A stretch of 30,307 nucleotides of DNA from UBA927 sp964361785 (GTDB lineage Bacteria > Patescibacteriota > Microgenomatia > UBA10105 > UBA927). Positions 1 through 8,229 of this stretch are shown in pieces. Every line of letters starts with the position of its first letter. Within the stretch, counting starts at the first letter, position 1. The translations under genes were made by a program, and so were the position numbers. Location: the NCBI GenBank assembly GCA_964361785.1, contig CAYIBX010000014.1:1-30307 (forward strand), in the 5' to 3' direction. The notes beneath the pieces were generated by a model. It made no database searches. It was given only the letters and a program-made list of their open reading frames with translations, and had not been told where the DNA came from.

Positions 1-192
1 TTGGATAAAGATGCGTATGTTTATTCTTTTCCTCGTGAGCATATTGTCGAAATATCTGTCGCTGAGGTAGGTATCGCGAAAGTATTATTTGGGTTTGCGA
101 AAGAAAAAATATGGATAACCAATGTTGACGTCGAGAAGCCAAATTTGGAAGATGTATTCTTGTCTATCGCGAAAGGAAAATATGCGCATTAA
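1..192 (+). CDS. ABC transporter ATP-binding protein, C-terminal end (partial)
   Basis: Only the last 63 or so codons are in the window; the gene begins upstream and the TTG at base 1 is probably not its start. The end of the protein, NVDVEKPNLEDVFLSIAKGK, is the typical tail of ATPases that drive ABC-2 type exporters, where a 'PNLEDVFL' segment closes the protein. Walker motifs are not visible because they lie outside the window. The next gene is an ABC-2 type permease whose ATG overlaps this stop by 11 bases, so the two are almost certainly co-transcribed and form one exporter. The substrate cannot be told from this fragment. Confidence 0.8.
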   Translation: MDKDAYVYSFPREHIVEISVAEVGIAKVLFGFAKEKIWITNVDVEKPNLEDVFLSIAKGKYAH

Positions 193-964
193 TCGATTAA
201 AAATTGTTTTGCTTCACACGTGGTACCATTTTTGGCACAGTACGGAAACATGGGTGGATATTTTTTGGAATCCATTGATACAAACGTGGATTTATGTATT
301 GATTGCTGCGTCTTTTGCTCAAGCTGGTGATCAGCGGGGACTTTTTGTCATCGTTGGCATGATATTTTGGCAGATTGTATGGGTAGGACAATATGCAATT
401 TGCGTCGGCGCGCTTTGGGAAATATGGTCCAGAAGCTTTAGTAGTTTGTTTATTTCACCACTCTCGATGAGCGAGTATATAGTGGGTCAGATGATTTCCG
501 GAGCGGTTAAATCTCTATTGGCTGTTGCAATGACCTCTCTTGTTGCATTTTTTCTCTATCATTTTTCTATTTTTTCCATAGGATGGATGCTGCTTATTTA
601 TTATATAGAGTTGCTTATTTTTTCTTGGGCGACAGGATTTATGGTATTAAGCCTTATTTTTCGTTTTAGCACACAAGTACAGTCACTTTCTTGGGCGCTT
701 ATTTTCTTGGTTCAGCCATTCGGTGCAGTTTTTTACCCCATGACGGTACTCCCTGAGTCTATTCGATGGATAGCATACTCTATCCCCGTGACGTATGTGT
801 TTGAAACCATCCGTGGGCAAATAACTATGGGTATTATAGATTGGCGTGCACTCATAATGGCGACATTATTAAATGCTCTTTGGATGGCGATTGGATGGAT
901 TATATTTGATCGCACGTATGTCGGGGCAAAGAAAAGCGGCTCATTTGCACGATTAGAAGGATAA
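182..964 (+). CDS. ABC-2 type transporter permease
   Basis: Integral membrane protein of about 260 residues with roughly six hydrophobic segments, the size and pattern of ABC-2 membrane subunits that export lipids, polysaccharides or drugs. The segment 'VQPFGAVFYPMTVLPESIRW' followed by 'YSIPVTYVFETIRG' is the typical late-loop region of this family (PF01061-like). The start at the ATG at 182 is chosen because AAAGGA lies 4-9 bases upstream; an earlier in-frame start at 122 would lie deep inside the ATPase gene. It overlaps the ATPase stop, which implies translational coupling. The family call is firm; the transported substrate is unknown. Confidence 0.85.
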   Translation: MRINRLKIVLLHTWYHFWHSTETWVDIFWNPLIQTWIYVLIAASFAQAGDQRGLFVIVGMIFWQIVWVGQYAICVGALWEIWSRSFSSLFISPLSMSEYIVGQMISGAVKSLLAVAMTSLVAFFLYHFSIFSIGWMLLIYYIELLIFSWATGFMVLSLIFRFSTQVQSLSWALIFLVQPFGAVFYPMTVLPESIRWIAYSIPVTYVFETIRGQITMGIIDWRALIMATLLNALWMAIGWIIFDRTYVGAKKSGSFARLEG

Positions 965-985
965 TGATAGCATAAGATTTATCTC

Positions 986-1687
986 ATGCAACAATCTACT
1001 TCGGCATTTGTACTCTCACTTGGAGGCTCTCTTATAGTACCAGAGGGCGGTATTGATACAGATTTCCTCTCAAAGTTTCATGATTTTATTCGTAATCAAG
1101 TTGCCGTAAACAAGCGAAGATTTTTTATAGTGGTGGGTGGGGGCGTTATCACAAGACACTATCAAAAGGCTGCAAGTACCGTAAGAGGACAAGGTCTCAC
1201 AGACTCGGATGCAGATTGGTTAGGGGTTCATGCGACTCGTTTAAACGCACAGCTGGTGCGAACGGTATTTCAGGATATCGCTGACCCACGGGTAATTAAA
1301 CATTACGAAGTGATTTTAAAAATTGATGCGCCGGTAGCAATTGCCGCTGGATGGAAGCCGGGGTGGAGCACTGATTATTGTGCGGTAACGCTTTGCCAGG
1401 ATTATGGCATGCGTGAAGTTATAAACATGACCAATGTGGATCAGGTGTACACCAAAGATCCTAAAAAATTTCCTGATGCCGCACCCATGAACAACGCCAC
1501 GTGGCAAGAATATCGCGCCATGGTTGGCCAGTCGTGGCATCCTGGGATGAACGCTCCATTTGATCCCATCGCTAGTAAGTTGGCAGAAGATTTTGGGATC
1601 ACCGTAAAAATTTTAAATGGAAAAAATTTGGAGAATCTCTCAAGAGCACTTGATAATAAAGCATTTGCAGGGACTACAATTAAATGA
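986..1687 (+). CDS. pyrH: UMP kinase, archaeal-type amino-acid-kinase fold
   Basis: Predicted to phosphorylate UMP to UDP with ATP in pyrimidine nucleotide synthesis in the cytosol. The 233-residue protein has the amino-acid-kinase glycine motifs 'LSLGGSLIVP' near the N-terminus and 'VVGGGVITRHY' near residue 50, then 'GVHATRLNAQLV', 'GWKPGWSTDY' and 'NMTNVDQVYTKDPKKFPDA'. The 'ATRLNA' and 'PG.STD' segments match the archaeal type of PyrH rather than the usual bacterial type. It ends 'GTTIK', also typical of that type. Its stop overlaps the recF start in an ATGA. The start follows 21 bases after the permease stop without a clear Shine-Dalgarno sequence. Confidence 0.82.
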   Translation: MQQSTSAFVLSLGGSLIVPEGGIDTDFLSKFHDFIRNQVAVNKRRFFIVVGGGVITRHYQKAASTVRGQGLTDSDADWLGVHATRLNAQLVRTVFQDIADPRVIKHYEVILKIDAPVAIAAGWKPGWSTDYCAVTLCQDYGMREVINMTNVDQVYTKDPKKFPDAAPMNNATWQEYRAMVGQSWHPGMNAPFDPIASKLAEDFGITVKILNGKNLENLSRALDNKAFAGTTIK

Positions 1688-2748
1688 TTCTCACGTCTCT
1701 TGAGTTGCAAAATTTCCGCAGCTACAAAAAAATTACTCTTCCATTTTCTCCACTCACGACGCTTATTGTAGGCGACAATGCGACAGGAAAAACGAATATT
1801 TTGGAAGCTATCATGATGTTATCCACCGGCAAAAGCTTTCGGGCGATCCATGACAGAGACGTTGTACGTTTTGAAAACGAGATGGCAAAGGTGACAGGCA
1901 ATGTTGTAAAAGAAAGTCAACGTGTGAGTGTTTCTGTATTTATAACGCAAGGAATGCTTCAGGGACAAAAAGCACCGATGAAGAAATTTTTTGTAAATGG
2001 GATATCAAGAAGGGCCACAGATTTGAGTAGAAACTTAAAAGTTGTGCTATTTTGGCCGCAAGATTTAGATCTTGTTACTGATAGCCCCAGCATGAGGCGC
2101 AAATATTTAGACACCGTGTTATCGCAAACAGATGATGAGTATAGAAGATCTTTGGCATCTTATGAACGGGGACTTCGCCAGCGAAACATGCTTTTGGATA
2201 GAATTAATAAACGTCAGGCGACAAGAAGCCAGTTAATATTTTGGGATCAGCTCCTTATTAAAGCCGGAGGATATATTACGAAACAAAGGGAAGCGTATCT
2301 TTTGTTTACCACAAAAATGAGAGATATGGATATTAAAACATTTCGTGTATCATATGAGCCGAGTCGGATAAATGAAGCAAGGTTGTTGCAATACGCCAGT
2401 GAAGAAGTTGCTTCTAAATCAACCCTTGTAGGGCCGCACCGAGATGATTTTCATATACTCATGGAAACGCCCAAAAAAAATAAGATGGTGAATGTGCGGG
2501 AGTTTGGCAGTCGGGGAGAGCAGAGATCTGCAGTATTGTGGCTTAAGTGTGTCGAGACAGAGTATGTAGAAGATGTGTACGGAGAGCGTCCAGTGGTATT
2601 ATTAGATGATATATTTTCTGAATTTGACAGGAAACATAGAGATGTCGTGCGGTCGCTTATGAGAAAACAACAAACAATTTTAACTACTGCAGATACGCAT
2701 ATAGAAAAAGAGTTGGGAGATATAGACGTGATACGATTGCCTTTATGA
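1684..2748 (+). CDS. recF: DNA replication and repair protein RecF
   Basis: RecF is an SMC-like ATPase that binds gapped DNA and helps load RecA through RecO and RecR. The protein opens with 'LELQNFRSYKKITLPFSPL', has the Walker A motif 'GDNATGKTN' near residues 31-39, a signature region 'REFGSRGEQRSAVLWLK' near residue 280 and Walker B 'VVLLDDIFSEFD' near residue 310, ending with the typical 'ILTTADTH' segment. At 354 residues it has normal RecF length and looks intact. It shares four bases with pyrH upstream and four with nnrD downstream, so translation is probably coupled across all three. Confidence 0.93.
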   Translation: MILTSLELQNFRSYKKITLPFSPLTTLIVGDNATGKTNILEAIMMLSTGKSFRAIHDRDVVRFENEMAKVTGNVVKESQRVSVSVFITQGMLQGQKAPMKKFFVNGISRRATDLSRNLKVVLFWPQDLDLVTDSPSMRRKYLDTVLSQTDDEYRRSLASYERGLRQRNMLLDRINKRQATRSQLIFWDQLLIKAGGYITKQREAYLLFTTKMRDMDIKTFRVSYEPSRINEARLLQYASEEVASKSTLVGPHRDDFHILMETPKKNKMVNVREFGSRGEQRSAVLWLKCVETEYVEDVYGERPVVLLDDIFSEFDRKHRDVVRSLMRKQQTILTTADTHIEKELGDIDVIRLPL

Positions 2749-3617
2749 AACATATTCATGTCCCTCTTGCGGGCTCACACAAAGGGCAAAACGGAAGACT
2801 CCTTCTTATCGGCGGAAGCCGATTGTTTCATGCGGCAAGTATTTGGTCTCTCACTGTCGCGTCACGCATTGTAGATCTTGTGCACTATGCATCAGTGCCG
2901 GAGAATAATGAGCTGATTAAAGAAGCAAAAAAAGAGTTTAGAAACGGGATAGTCATTGAGAGAAAAGATATTGAGAGTTATATAAAAGAAGATGACTGTA
3001 TCCTCATTGGTCCTGGGATGGTGCGAGATGAAGAAACAAGAACGCTCACGAATCGATTACTGAAGGCTTATCCGAATAAACAGTGGGTGATAGATGCGGG
3101 GGCGCTTCAGATGATGGATATTTCTTTGATTCCCAAACATGCTGTTTTGACGCCACATTTAAAAGAATTTGAGAGTCTAATTATTCGCGCTGAGGTCGCA
3201 AATCAAAATTTTCGTGTCCTGCGATCTCCCTTAATAAACTCGGGAGCCCCTTCGGCGCAGGGCTCAAATTTTCATTCGCTCCCCGCGCGAAAAAAAGCAG
3301 TTGCATGGTTTGCAAAAAAATATCACTGCATCGTTCTTTTAAAGGGGGAAAAAGATATTGTATCTGATGGAGAGGAAACACATACGATTGCAGGTGGAAA
3401 TGCGGGGATGACGAAAGGTGGGACTGGGGACGTGTTAGCGGGACTCATTGCCGCTCTTTGTTGCACAAACGATCCATCCGTCTCTACGATTGTTGGAAGC
3501 AGGATTAATAAACAAGCAGGGGATGAATTATATAAGTCTGTTGGTCCATATTTTAATGCGACCGACTTAGCAAATCAAATACCAAAGACGATGAAAGAAT
3601 TTTTACAAATAAAGTAA
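2745..3617 (+). CDS. nnrD: ADP/ATP-dependent NAD(P)H-hydrate dehydratase with an in-frame insertion
   Basis: Repairs damaged (hydrated) NAD(P)H using ADP or ATP. The protein has the ribokinase-like fold signs of the YjeF C-terminal (CARKD) family: 'KGQNGRLLLIGGS' at the start, 'CILIGPGMVRDE' near residue 85, 'VLTPHLKEF' near residue 135 and the catalytic-region motif 'GGNAGMTKGGTGDVLAGLIAAL' (the D of GTGD is the expected base). The N-terminal epimerase domain found in fused YjeF proteins is absent. Between about residues 161 and 181 there is an extra stretch, containing 'SGAPSAQGSNFHSLPA', that is not expected in the family. It is encoded by a GC-rich hairpin repeat listed separately. The gene overlaps recF by four bases. 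Confidence 0.85.
   Translation: MKHIHVPLAGSHKGQNGRLLLIGGSRLFHAASIWSLTVASRIVDLVHYASVPENNELIKEAKKEFRNGIVIERKDIESYIKEDDCILIGPGMVRDEETRTLTNRLLKAYPNKQWVIDAGALQMMDISLIPKHAVLTPHLKEFESLIIRAEVANQNFRVLRSPLINSGAPSAQGSNFHSLPARKKAVAWFAKKYHCIVLLKGEKDIVSDGEETHTIAGGNAGMTKGGTGDVLAGLIAALCCTNDPSVSTIVGSRINKQAGDELYKSVGPYFNATDLANQIPKTMKEFLQIK
3229..3288 (+). repeat. Structured GC-rich insertion inside nnrD
   Basis: A stretch unlike its AT-richer surroundings. It contains the inverted repeat GAGCCC (3244-3249) / GGGCTC (3260-3265) around a TTCGG-containing loop, followed by 'TTCGCTCCCCGCGCG'. It is read in frame as a Ser/Ala/Gly-rich peptide in a variable loop of NnrD. Its composition and style match the other short GC-rich elements near 17.37, 24.13 and 30.20 kb, although the sequence is not the same. 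The edges are approximate. Confidence 0.5.
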
Positions 3618-3625
3618 ATAACGTG

Positions 3626-3934
3626 TTATTCACACGCCATAAGGGTGCAGGCTATTTGCCCATTTTCGCATGTACAACTATTACATTTGTCGGGAAATCT
3701 GTCTCCATTCTGATACGTTTTTCCATTTACTAGACAGGTTGAAGGGGAAATTGGGGAACTGGGGGAGATTGGGATATTTTGTAATGCCGTTATTTGTTTT
3801 TGGAGTTGGAGGTTTTGATATAAAAGATACACTGACGAGACGAATAATAGAAGTGAAAGCAAGGTTAGAAGGAGGGGGAGTAAGGGAAACTTGGGTGGCT
3901 GCTGAATTTGTGGAGTGACAAGTTGTGGTTCCAT
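3626..3934 (-). CDS. Single-pass membrane protein with a VWC/pacifastin-like cysteine motif
   Basis: 102-residue protein with a short N-terminal tail rich in Pro and Gln, one strong hydrophobic segment at about residues 17-41 (LLPLLLTLLSLLLFVSSVYL), a short 'QNLQLQKQITALQN' helix, a low-complexity 'ISPSSPISPS' linker and a C-terminal module with six cysteines. The module reads C-x7-NG-x-FPDKC-x2-C-x-CENGQIACT-x3-C, which resembles a von Willebrand factor type C or pacifastin-type repeat. The likely topology is N-in with the cysteine module outside, where the DsbA/VKOR pair encoded elsewhere in the window could oxidise it. The function is unknown. It may share a transcript with the DUF5654 gene just upstream on the same strand. 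Confidence 0.6.
   Translation of the reverse strand: MEPQLVTPQIQQPPKFPLLPLLLTLLSLLLFVSSVYLLYQNLQLQKQITALQNIPISPSSPISPSTCLVNGKTYQNGDRFPDKCNSCTCENGQIACTLMACE
3743..3777. repeat. Low-complexity CCCAATxTCCC-type repeat in the VWC-like gene
   Basis: On the minus strand this stretch reads as imperfect copies of CCCAAT followed by T/C-rich bases and encodes the Ser/Pro linker of the VWC-like membrane protein. It looks like the CAATATCCAAT-type insertions in EndoQ and gdhA, but is more C-rich, so membership of the same family is uncertain. Confidence 0.35.
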
Positions 3935-3949
3935 AGATTGATAGTACGT

Positions 3950-4210
3950 CTAATCTTTCAGATTCTCAACAAGCTTCCCTAGTTGATAGGTTATGGTAAC
4001 GGCTAAAACAGTCACGAGAATTGCGTAGATAAGAAGAGAAATTAAGCCCCCAGTGGGAATAATTGGTTTAATTTTCGTGTTGACGAATTCCTGAATGACG
4101 CTGTTCCACGCAAGCGCCGCGACAAGGCCAAATCCTGATGTTGCAAGCGTAAGCATTTGTTTAAGGATTGTACGGTGGAGGCTCTTGCTAGGTTGTTTTT
4201 TTGTCGCCAT
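3950..4210 (-). CDS. DUF5654 family small membrane protein
   Basis: 86-residue protein with a basic N-terminus (MATKKQPSKSLHRTILKQM) and two hydrophobic segments: 'LATSGFGLVAALAWNSVIQEFV' and 'LISLLIYAILVTVLAVTITYQLG'. The 'GLVAALAWNSVIQ' segment followed by a second helix is the pattern I associate with DUF5654 proteins. No function is known for this family. It lies on the minus strand, divergent from the Fic gene. The gap of 41 bases between their start codons must hold promoters for both. Confidence 0.6.
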   Translation of the reverse strand: MATKKQPSKSLHRTILKQMLTLATSGFGLVAALAWNSVIQEFVNTKIKPIIPTGGLISLLIYAILVTVLAVTITYQLGKLVENLKD

Positions 4211-4251
4211 GCGGGTATTATACAGTAAATGTGCGGGAATTAAAACAATCT

Positions 4252-5295
4252 ATGTATCAGCCTCAATTTAGTATTACGAACAAGATTTTAAAGCATATTG
4301 GCATCATTGAAGCCTCTAAAGAGGTTATAGAAAACAGTCCGTTGGTTCCTGCTTGGGAAGCCAAGTTTCGTGAGGATGCAATTGTGCGTACAGTCCATCA
4401 CGGGACGCATATTGAGGGCAACGACTTAACGCTTAATGAGGCTGAGAAGGTGCTTGCGGGGCATAAGATCATTGGGAGAGAGCGCGATATTCAAGAAGTA
4501 TTAAATTACAGAAATGTAATTCGGTTTATAGAAGAGTATAAAGGTAAAACGATTACAGAAGAGGTGATAAAGCATCTTCACTCTCTGGTAGCGCATAGAA
4601 TTCTCTCTGAAGAAACGGTGGGTGAGTATAGAAAAACACAGGTAGTTGTCAAAAATGCGCAAACTGGCGAGATTACGTTTCGTCCGCCCCCTGCCGTAGA
4701 AATACCATTTTTATTCGTTGATTTTTTATCATGGCTTGAGAGTGTTGGGATAGATGATATGCATCCAGCGCTTAAAGCAGGTATTGTCCACTACGAACTT
4801 GTGCGTATTCATCCCTTTTTGGACGGGAATGGCAGGGTGGCACGAGCAGTTGCGCTGTTGGTGCTTTTTATCTATGGATATGACATCAAACGATTTTTTT
4901 CTCTTGAGGAACATTATGATCGTGAGCCGCTGGCGTACTATGAAGCGCTACAGGGTGTGGAAAAGGAAAAAGGAAATCTTACCCATTGGCTTGAATACTT
5001 CATTGAAGGTTTAGCTATTGAGCTTACCAGAGTGAAAGAAAAAGTAAAGTCACTCTCAACCGACATAAAAATTAAAAAATCTTTTGGTGGGCAGCAAATG
5101 ACCTTAACCGAGCGACAAATAAAAATTGTTGAGTTTGTGCAGGAGAATGGGTTTTTGCAGAACAAAACGTTTTTTGAGTTGTTTCCTATGATTTCTGAAG
5201 ATACAGTGCTTCGAGATTTGAAGGATCTTTTAAAAAAGGGTATAGTAAAAAAAGAAGGTACTACAAAAGGAGCAAGATACGTGCTGAGAACGTAA
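4252..5295 (+). CDS. Fic family protein with C-terminal winged-helix domain
   Basis: Fic enzymes usually transfer AMP from ATP to a Ser, Thr or Tyr of a target protein. The complete motif HPFLDGNGRVAR lies near residue 185, so the enzyme should be active. Near residue 46, 'GTHIEGNDLT' resembles the inhibitory-helix motif of self-regulated (class II) Fic proteins. The last 65 residues ('LTERQIKIVEFVQENGFLQ ... RDLKDLLKKGIVKKEGTTKGARYVL') look like a winged helix. The ATG at 4252 is chosen. A GTG at 4231 is an alternative and would suit a leaderless start, because TTGTTT (4193-4198) and TATTAT (4216-4221) lie 17 bases apart just upstream. There is no antitoxin partner beside it. Confidence 0.88.
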   Translation: MYQPQFSITNKILKHIGIIEASKEVIENSPLVPAWEAKFREDAIVRTVHHGTHIEGNDLTLNEAEKVLAGHKIIGRERDIQEVLNYRNVIRFIEEYKGKTITEEVIKHLHSLVAHRILSEETVGEYRKTQVVVKNAQTGEITFRPPPAVEIPFLFVDFLSWLESVGIDDMHPALKAGIVHYELVRIHPFLDGNGRVARAVALLVLFIYGYDIKRFFSLEEHYDREPLAYYEALQGVEKEKGNLTHWLEYFIEGLAIELTRVKEKVKSLSTDIKIKKSFGGQQMTLTERQIKIVEFVQENGFLQNKTFFELFPMISEDTVLRDLKDLLKKGIVKKEGTTKGARYVLRT

Positions 5296-5487
5296 ATGAC
5301 TATGGATTTTTCAAGCCCTGAAATTGCGTATGCGATGCTTTTGATCCCTGCATTTTTTGCTCTTACGGTTATAGTGCAGGGGATTGTAAAGATATTTCGA
5401 GAAGAGTCTGATGGCACAGTTGCGCTCAGTTTTGGTATTTTTCTTCTCCTTCTTATAGGTGGGGCCTATTGGTTTTTTATCCGATGA
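5296..5487 (+). CDS. Small two-helix membrane protein, unknown
   Basis: 63-residue protein with two hydrophobic segments, 'IAYAMLLIPAFFALTVIVQGIVKIF' and 'VALSFGIFLLLLIGGAYWFFI', joined by a short charged turn (REESDG). Its ATG follows the Fic stop codon directly, and its end overlaps the start of the DNA ligase gene by four bases, so it is probably translated together with the ligase. I do not recognise the family. Confidence 0.55.
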   Translation: MTMDFSSPEIAYAMLLIPAFFALTVIVQGIVKIFREESDGTVALSFGIFLLLLIGGAYWFFIR

Positions 5488-7217
5488 AATTTTCAGAACT
5501 GTCGATCTATATTTCTTCTATAGAAAAAACTTCACTTCGCAATGAAATGACGCGAATTTTAAGTGAACTGTTTGCCAAGTCAAACGTCCGCGAAATACGT
5601 ACTCTCTGTTACTTGCTGCAAGGAAGGGTTACGCCTATTTATGAACCATTAGAGTTTGGTATGGCAGATAAATTTATCATCCGTGCGATTTCAAACGCGT
5701 ATGATGTGCCTATAGAAAAGGTTCTTGCCGAATATAAACATCATGGGGATTTGGGAATAGTGTCGCAAAAGTTGTATAACGGGAAAAATAATAAATTAAC
5801 CATTACCCAAGTGTATGATGATCTCCGTGCTATTGCCCAGCTTCAAGGACAAGGCTCTCAAGAGCAAAAAATTATACATGTAGCAACCCTTCTTACACAG
5901 GTTGATAGGCTTAGTGCTCGTTATATCGTCCGTATTCCTTTAGACAAATTACGACTTGGTTTTTCTGATGTAACCATTATTGATGCGTTGTCGATGATGC
6001 TTGTGGGAGACAAATCATTACGAGAGAGGATTGAACAGTCCTTTAATGTGTATCCTGACATGGGATTTATAGCCAAAGAGCTTAAAAAAAACGGTATAAA
6101 TGGTTTAACCCATGTGCATGCAAAGGTTGGCGCGCCCATTCTTTCAGCGCTCTGTTCTCGTCTGCCGACTGCTGACGAGATGATTGAGAAAATGCATACC
6201 GTGTCTGTAGAAGCCAAATATGATGGTGTACGCGTGCAAATTCATTATCAGAGACGTGGTGGAGCGGGGAATAGTGTAAAAGTTACATCATATTCACGTA
6301 ACTTAGAACAAACGACGGGTATGTTTCCTGAGTTATTAACTATTGGTAATCAACTACGTGCTGACGATGTGATCCTTGATGCCGAAGCAGTAGGCAAAGA
6401 CCCAAAGACCGGTGCGCGACTTTCTTTTCAGGACACGATAATACGAAAGAGAAAACATGGCATAGCAAAGGCGCAGTCAGCTATCCCGCTTACCTTTTTT
6501 GTCTTTGATATTCTGTATAAAGATGGAATTGATCTTTTAGCAAAGGATTTATTGACGCGGAGGAAAATATTAGAAGATACAATCAAAAAAGGAAAAGTGC
6601 TCATCGTCTCTGCCCACATAGTGACCGATAGTCCAGACGCACTACGTGCATATCATGATGCACAAATTGCCATCGGCCTTGAGGGTGTGGTCGTAAAAAA
6701 AACAGATAGTCCGTATGAACCGGGGAGAAAAGGGTTTTCGTGGGTGAAGTTTAAACAAGAAGAAGGAAAAACGGGTAAATTAACGGACACGATTGATGCC
6801 GTAGTTATGGGGTACTATAAGGGCGAGGGAAAGCGATCGGTATTTGGTATTGGTGCGTTTCTGGTAGGAGTCAAAGACAAAGACACAATTGTGACGCTTA
6901 CCAAAATTGGTACAGGGGTCACGGATGAAAAATGGGGAATGTTGAAGCGACTTTTTCGACCAATTGAAACAAAGAAAAAACCCAAAGAGTATGGAGACGT
7001 ATCTGCCATGCTTTTGCCTGACGCGTGGGTGTCACCGAAGGTGGTGGTAGAGATCGCAGGCGACGACTTGACCAGATCACCATTTCATAGCGCAAAATAT
7101 GCAGTTCGATTTCCACGCCTTGTTGGCGTACGTGAAGATAAAGGAGTGGTAAATGCGACCACGACCAAAGAAATTGCTTCGATGTTTTCTCTTCAAAGAA
7201 GTACACACAAAAAATAA
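5484..7217 (+). CDS. lig: ATP-dependent DNA ligase, archaeal type
   Basis: Seals nicks in DNA using ATP, through a covalent lysyl-AMP. The 577-residue protein has an N-terminal DNA-binding domain (about residues 1-200), the adenylation motif 'VEAKYDGVRVQIHY' (motif I, K of KYDG), 'ILDAEAVG' (motif III region), 'GLEGVVVKK' (motif IV), 'FSWVKFK' (motif V) and a C-terminal OB domain ending 'FPRLVGVREDK'. This layout is that of archaeal/eukaryotic replicative ligases, not of the NAD-dependent bacterial LigA. Whether an NAD-dependent ligase also exists cannot be seen here. The ATG at 5484 is chosen because the ligase domain begins 'MKFSELSIYISSIEKT'. Confidence 0.92.
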   Translation: MKFSELSIYISSIEKTSLRNEMTRILSELFAKSNVREIRTLCYLLQGRVTPIYEPLEFGMADKFIIRAISNAYDVPIEKVLAEYKHHGDLGIVSQKLYNGKNNKLTITQVYDDLRAIAQLQGQGSQEQKIIHVATLLTQVDRLSARYIVRIPLDKLRLGFSDVTIIDALSMMLVGDKSLRERIEQSFNVYPDMGFIAKELKKNGINGLTHVHAKVGAPILSALCSRLPTADEMIEKMHTVSVEAKYDGVRVQIHYQRRGGAGNSVKVTSYSRNLEQTTGMFPELLTIGNQLRADDVILDAEAVGKDPKTGARLSFQDTIIRKRKHGIAKAQSAIPLTFFVFDILYKDGIDLLAKDLLTRRKILEDTIKKGKVLIVSAHIVTDSPDALRAYHDAQIAIGLEGVVVKKTDSPYEPGRKGFSWVKFKQEEGKTGKLTDTIDAVVMGYYKGEGKRSVFGIGAFLVGVKDKDTIVTLTKIGTGVTDEKWGMLKRLFRPIETKKKPKEYGDVSAMLLPDAWVSPKVVVEIAGDDLTRSPFHSAKYAVRFPRLVGVREDKGVVNATTTKEIASMFSLQRSTHKK

Positions 7218-7246
7218 CTCGTGTATTATAGATACAAAGAGTTTTT

Positions 7247-8191
7247 ATGTATTATTTTTGGCATATACTATTGTTACTTGGGTTTGGTATTCTCCTTACA
7301 GGGAGCGCGCAAATTGTGGCGCGATCAGTAGCCCATATTTCTCGTGTCATTGGTATTACGGGATATTCGCTTTCTTTTCTTCTTTTAGGTTTTTGTACCT
7401 CAGCACCAGAAATGTTTGTGGCGTATAGATCTATGGTTGAGGGGGTACCCCAACTATCCGTTGGTAATCTTCTTGGCGGATCGATACTCCTTTTGTCACT
7501 CGTTATGGGTTTAAGTAGTGTGCTGTATGGAAAAATAACGCTTTCTCATGGGATGACGTTTAGAGAAATAGTCCTTTCATGTATCGTTGTCGCTTCCCCT
7601 GTTTTGGTGTTATGGGATGGCGCGTTGACACGGATTGAAGGAGCACTTCTTTTAGGAATCTACATCGCACATGCGCTGCTTTTAAATACAAAAACGAAAG
7701 TAAATAGACACGCAGCGTATATGACTCATCATCCGTCGTCTGTTGTGAAATCTATTATGTTACTGCTTTGTGGCCTACTCGCGATGTTTGTGGCTTCATA
7801 CTTTATAGTGGAGTATGCGACAGTGTTGATAGGGATTTTGCATATTCCAGCGTTTGTATTTGGCTTGGTACTTTTATCACTTGGCACTAATTTGCCTGAA
7901 TTTGCGCTCGCATGGCAGGCGGGCAAATCAAAAACGAAGTCTATCGCGTTTGGGGACTTTTTGGGGAGCGCTGCGGCAAATACGCCCATCTTAGGCGTCA
8001 TCGGTCTGCTTTCCCCATTTCGCGTCGCAAATACAGAGCGAATTATTTTTTCGTTGGTGCTCCTTTTTACTGTCACACTGTTTTTTGTATGGGCGCTTTC
8101 GTCACGCAAGGATATTACGCGCAAAGAAGGATTGGGGCTGCTTCTTTTTTATGGCATATTTGTACTTTTTGAATTTTTGGGTGGGTCGTAG
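7247..8191 (+). CDS. Sodium/calcium exchanger family membrane protein
   Basis: 314-residue antiporter-like protein of the CaCA superfamily, which exchanges Ca2+ for Na+ or H+ across the membrane. About ten hydrophobic helices fall into two halves. The two family repeats are visible: 'GFCTSAPEMFVAYRS' with 'SVGNLLGGSILL' in the first half, and 'LSLGTNLPEFALAWQAG' with 'AFGDFLGSAAANTPIL' in the second. In the second the usual GTSLPE reads GTNLPE, and in the first G-T-S reads C-T-S. AAAGAG lies five bases before the ATG and a TATTAT box at 7224-7229. It is a stand-alone gene between the ligase and a glycosyltransferase. Confidence 0.82.
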   Translation: MYYFWHILLLLGFGILLTGSAQIVARSVAHISRVIGITGYSLSFLLLGFCTSAPEMFVAYRSMVEGVPQLSVGNLLGGSILLLSLVMGLSSVLYGKITLSHGMTFREIVLSCIVVASPVLVLWDGALTRIEGALLLGIYIAHALLLNTKTKVNRHAAYMTHHPSSVVKSIMLLLCGLLAMFVASYFIVEYATVLIGILHIPAFVFGLVLLSLGTNLPEFALAWQAGKSKTKSIAFGDFLGSAAANTPILGVIGLLSPFRVANTERIIFSLVLLFTVTLFFVWALSSRKDITRKEGLGLLLFYGIFVLFEFLGGS

Positions 8192-8193
8192 GC

Positions 8194-8223
8194 TTGCTCT
8201 AAACTCCAAATTTAAGCTATAAT
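8194..8223 (+). promoter_or_regulatory. Promoter of the forward glycosyltransferase, leaderless type
   Basis: TTGCTC (8194-8199), an 18-base spacer and a perfect TATAAT (8218-8223). The start codon is at 8230, only six bases after the -10 box, so transcription should begin at or within a base or two of the ATG. No Shine-Dalgarno sequence is present. Confidence 0.65.
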
Positions 8224-8229
8224 AGCGAT

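Noticed and set aside
3670..3918. Plus-strand reading frame of 82 codons
   Set aside because: It mirrors the minus-strand VWC-like gene, whose frame has a membrane segment, a cysteine module and a clear ATG. The plus-strand product is low in complexity and matches nothing.
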